11,970 bases of DNA from UBA10939 sp050942745 (GTDB taxonomy: Bacteria > Myxococcota > Myxococcia > Myxococcales > UBA5297). Positions 9,922 through 11,970 of this stretch are shown here, one piece after another; within the stretch, counting starts at the first letter, position 1, and every line of letters starts with the position of its first letter. The DNA lies in contig JBMNNX010000210.1 in the NCBI GenBank assembly GCA_050942745.1, positions 1 to 11,970 on the forward strand. The letters are read 5' to 3'. The notes under the pieces are model-generated. The model did not search any database and was not told the DNA's origin. It worked only from the letters and a program-made list of their open reading frames with translations. The position numbers and the translations under genes were made by a program.

Positions 9922-11970
<2,049 letters not shown>

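Overview
The window is about 70% G+C with strongly G/C-biased third codon positions. It reads as chromosome of a GC-rich environmental bacterium with complex signalling. The large membrane-anchored Ser/Thr kinase with a DWG motif and WD40 sensor part, and the LytS/LytTR-type two-component pair, recall Myxococcota/deltaproteobacteria or Planctomycetes. That placement is inference from protein style only; no rRNA, tRNA, CRISPR array, transposase, integrase or phage gene was seen. Four of the six complete reading frames (the radical SAM gene, the lactate dehydrogenase, the kinase and the pyruvate phosphate dikinase) end in TAG, so TAG is an ordinary stop here.

Layout: (1) 1-2225, minus strand: a two-gene unit of a B12-binding-type radical SAM protein (731-2225, broken by a one-base frameshift near 1390) and a short, probably exported protein of unknown function that runs off the left edge. 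The second gene's ribosome site overlaps the first gene's stop. (2) 2226-2634: divergent control region with a 21-bp-period direct repeat and a 10-bp inverted repeat. (3) 2635-4469, plus strand: sensor histidine kinase and LytTR response regulator overlapping by 4 bp; the regulator has an in-frame TAG inside its DNA-binding domain, with recognisable LytTR sequence continuing for 43 codons. (4) 4470-4722: convergent gap with three hairpins and a 15-bp direct repeat. (5) 4723-5763, minus strand: D-lactate dehydrogenase-type 2-hydroxyacid dehydrogenase. (6) 5942-9445, plus strand: transmembrane Ser/Thr kinase with 14 WD40 repeats, enough for two seven-bladed propellers. (7) 9446-9921: convergent gap with three related REP-like hairpins, a possible gene remnant, and a rho-independent terminator serving the last gene. 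(8) 9922-11970, minus strand: pyruvate, phosphate dikinase (start outside the window) with a 51-residue lysine/alanine-rich, histone-H1-like C-terminal tail.

The genes do not form a single pathway. D-lactate dehydrogenase and pyruvate phosphate dikinase both act on the pyruvate node, but they sit in separate transcription units with the kinase between them. The most distinctive items are the H1-like tail on the dikinase, the amber codon in the response regulator, the 14-blade kinase and the candidate LytTR operator. I did not find convincing evidence for a wholly new multi-gene defence or mobile system.
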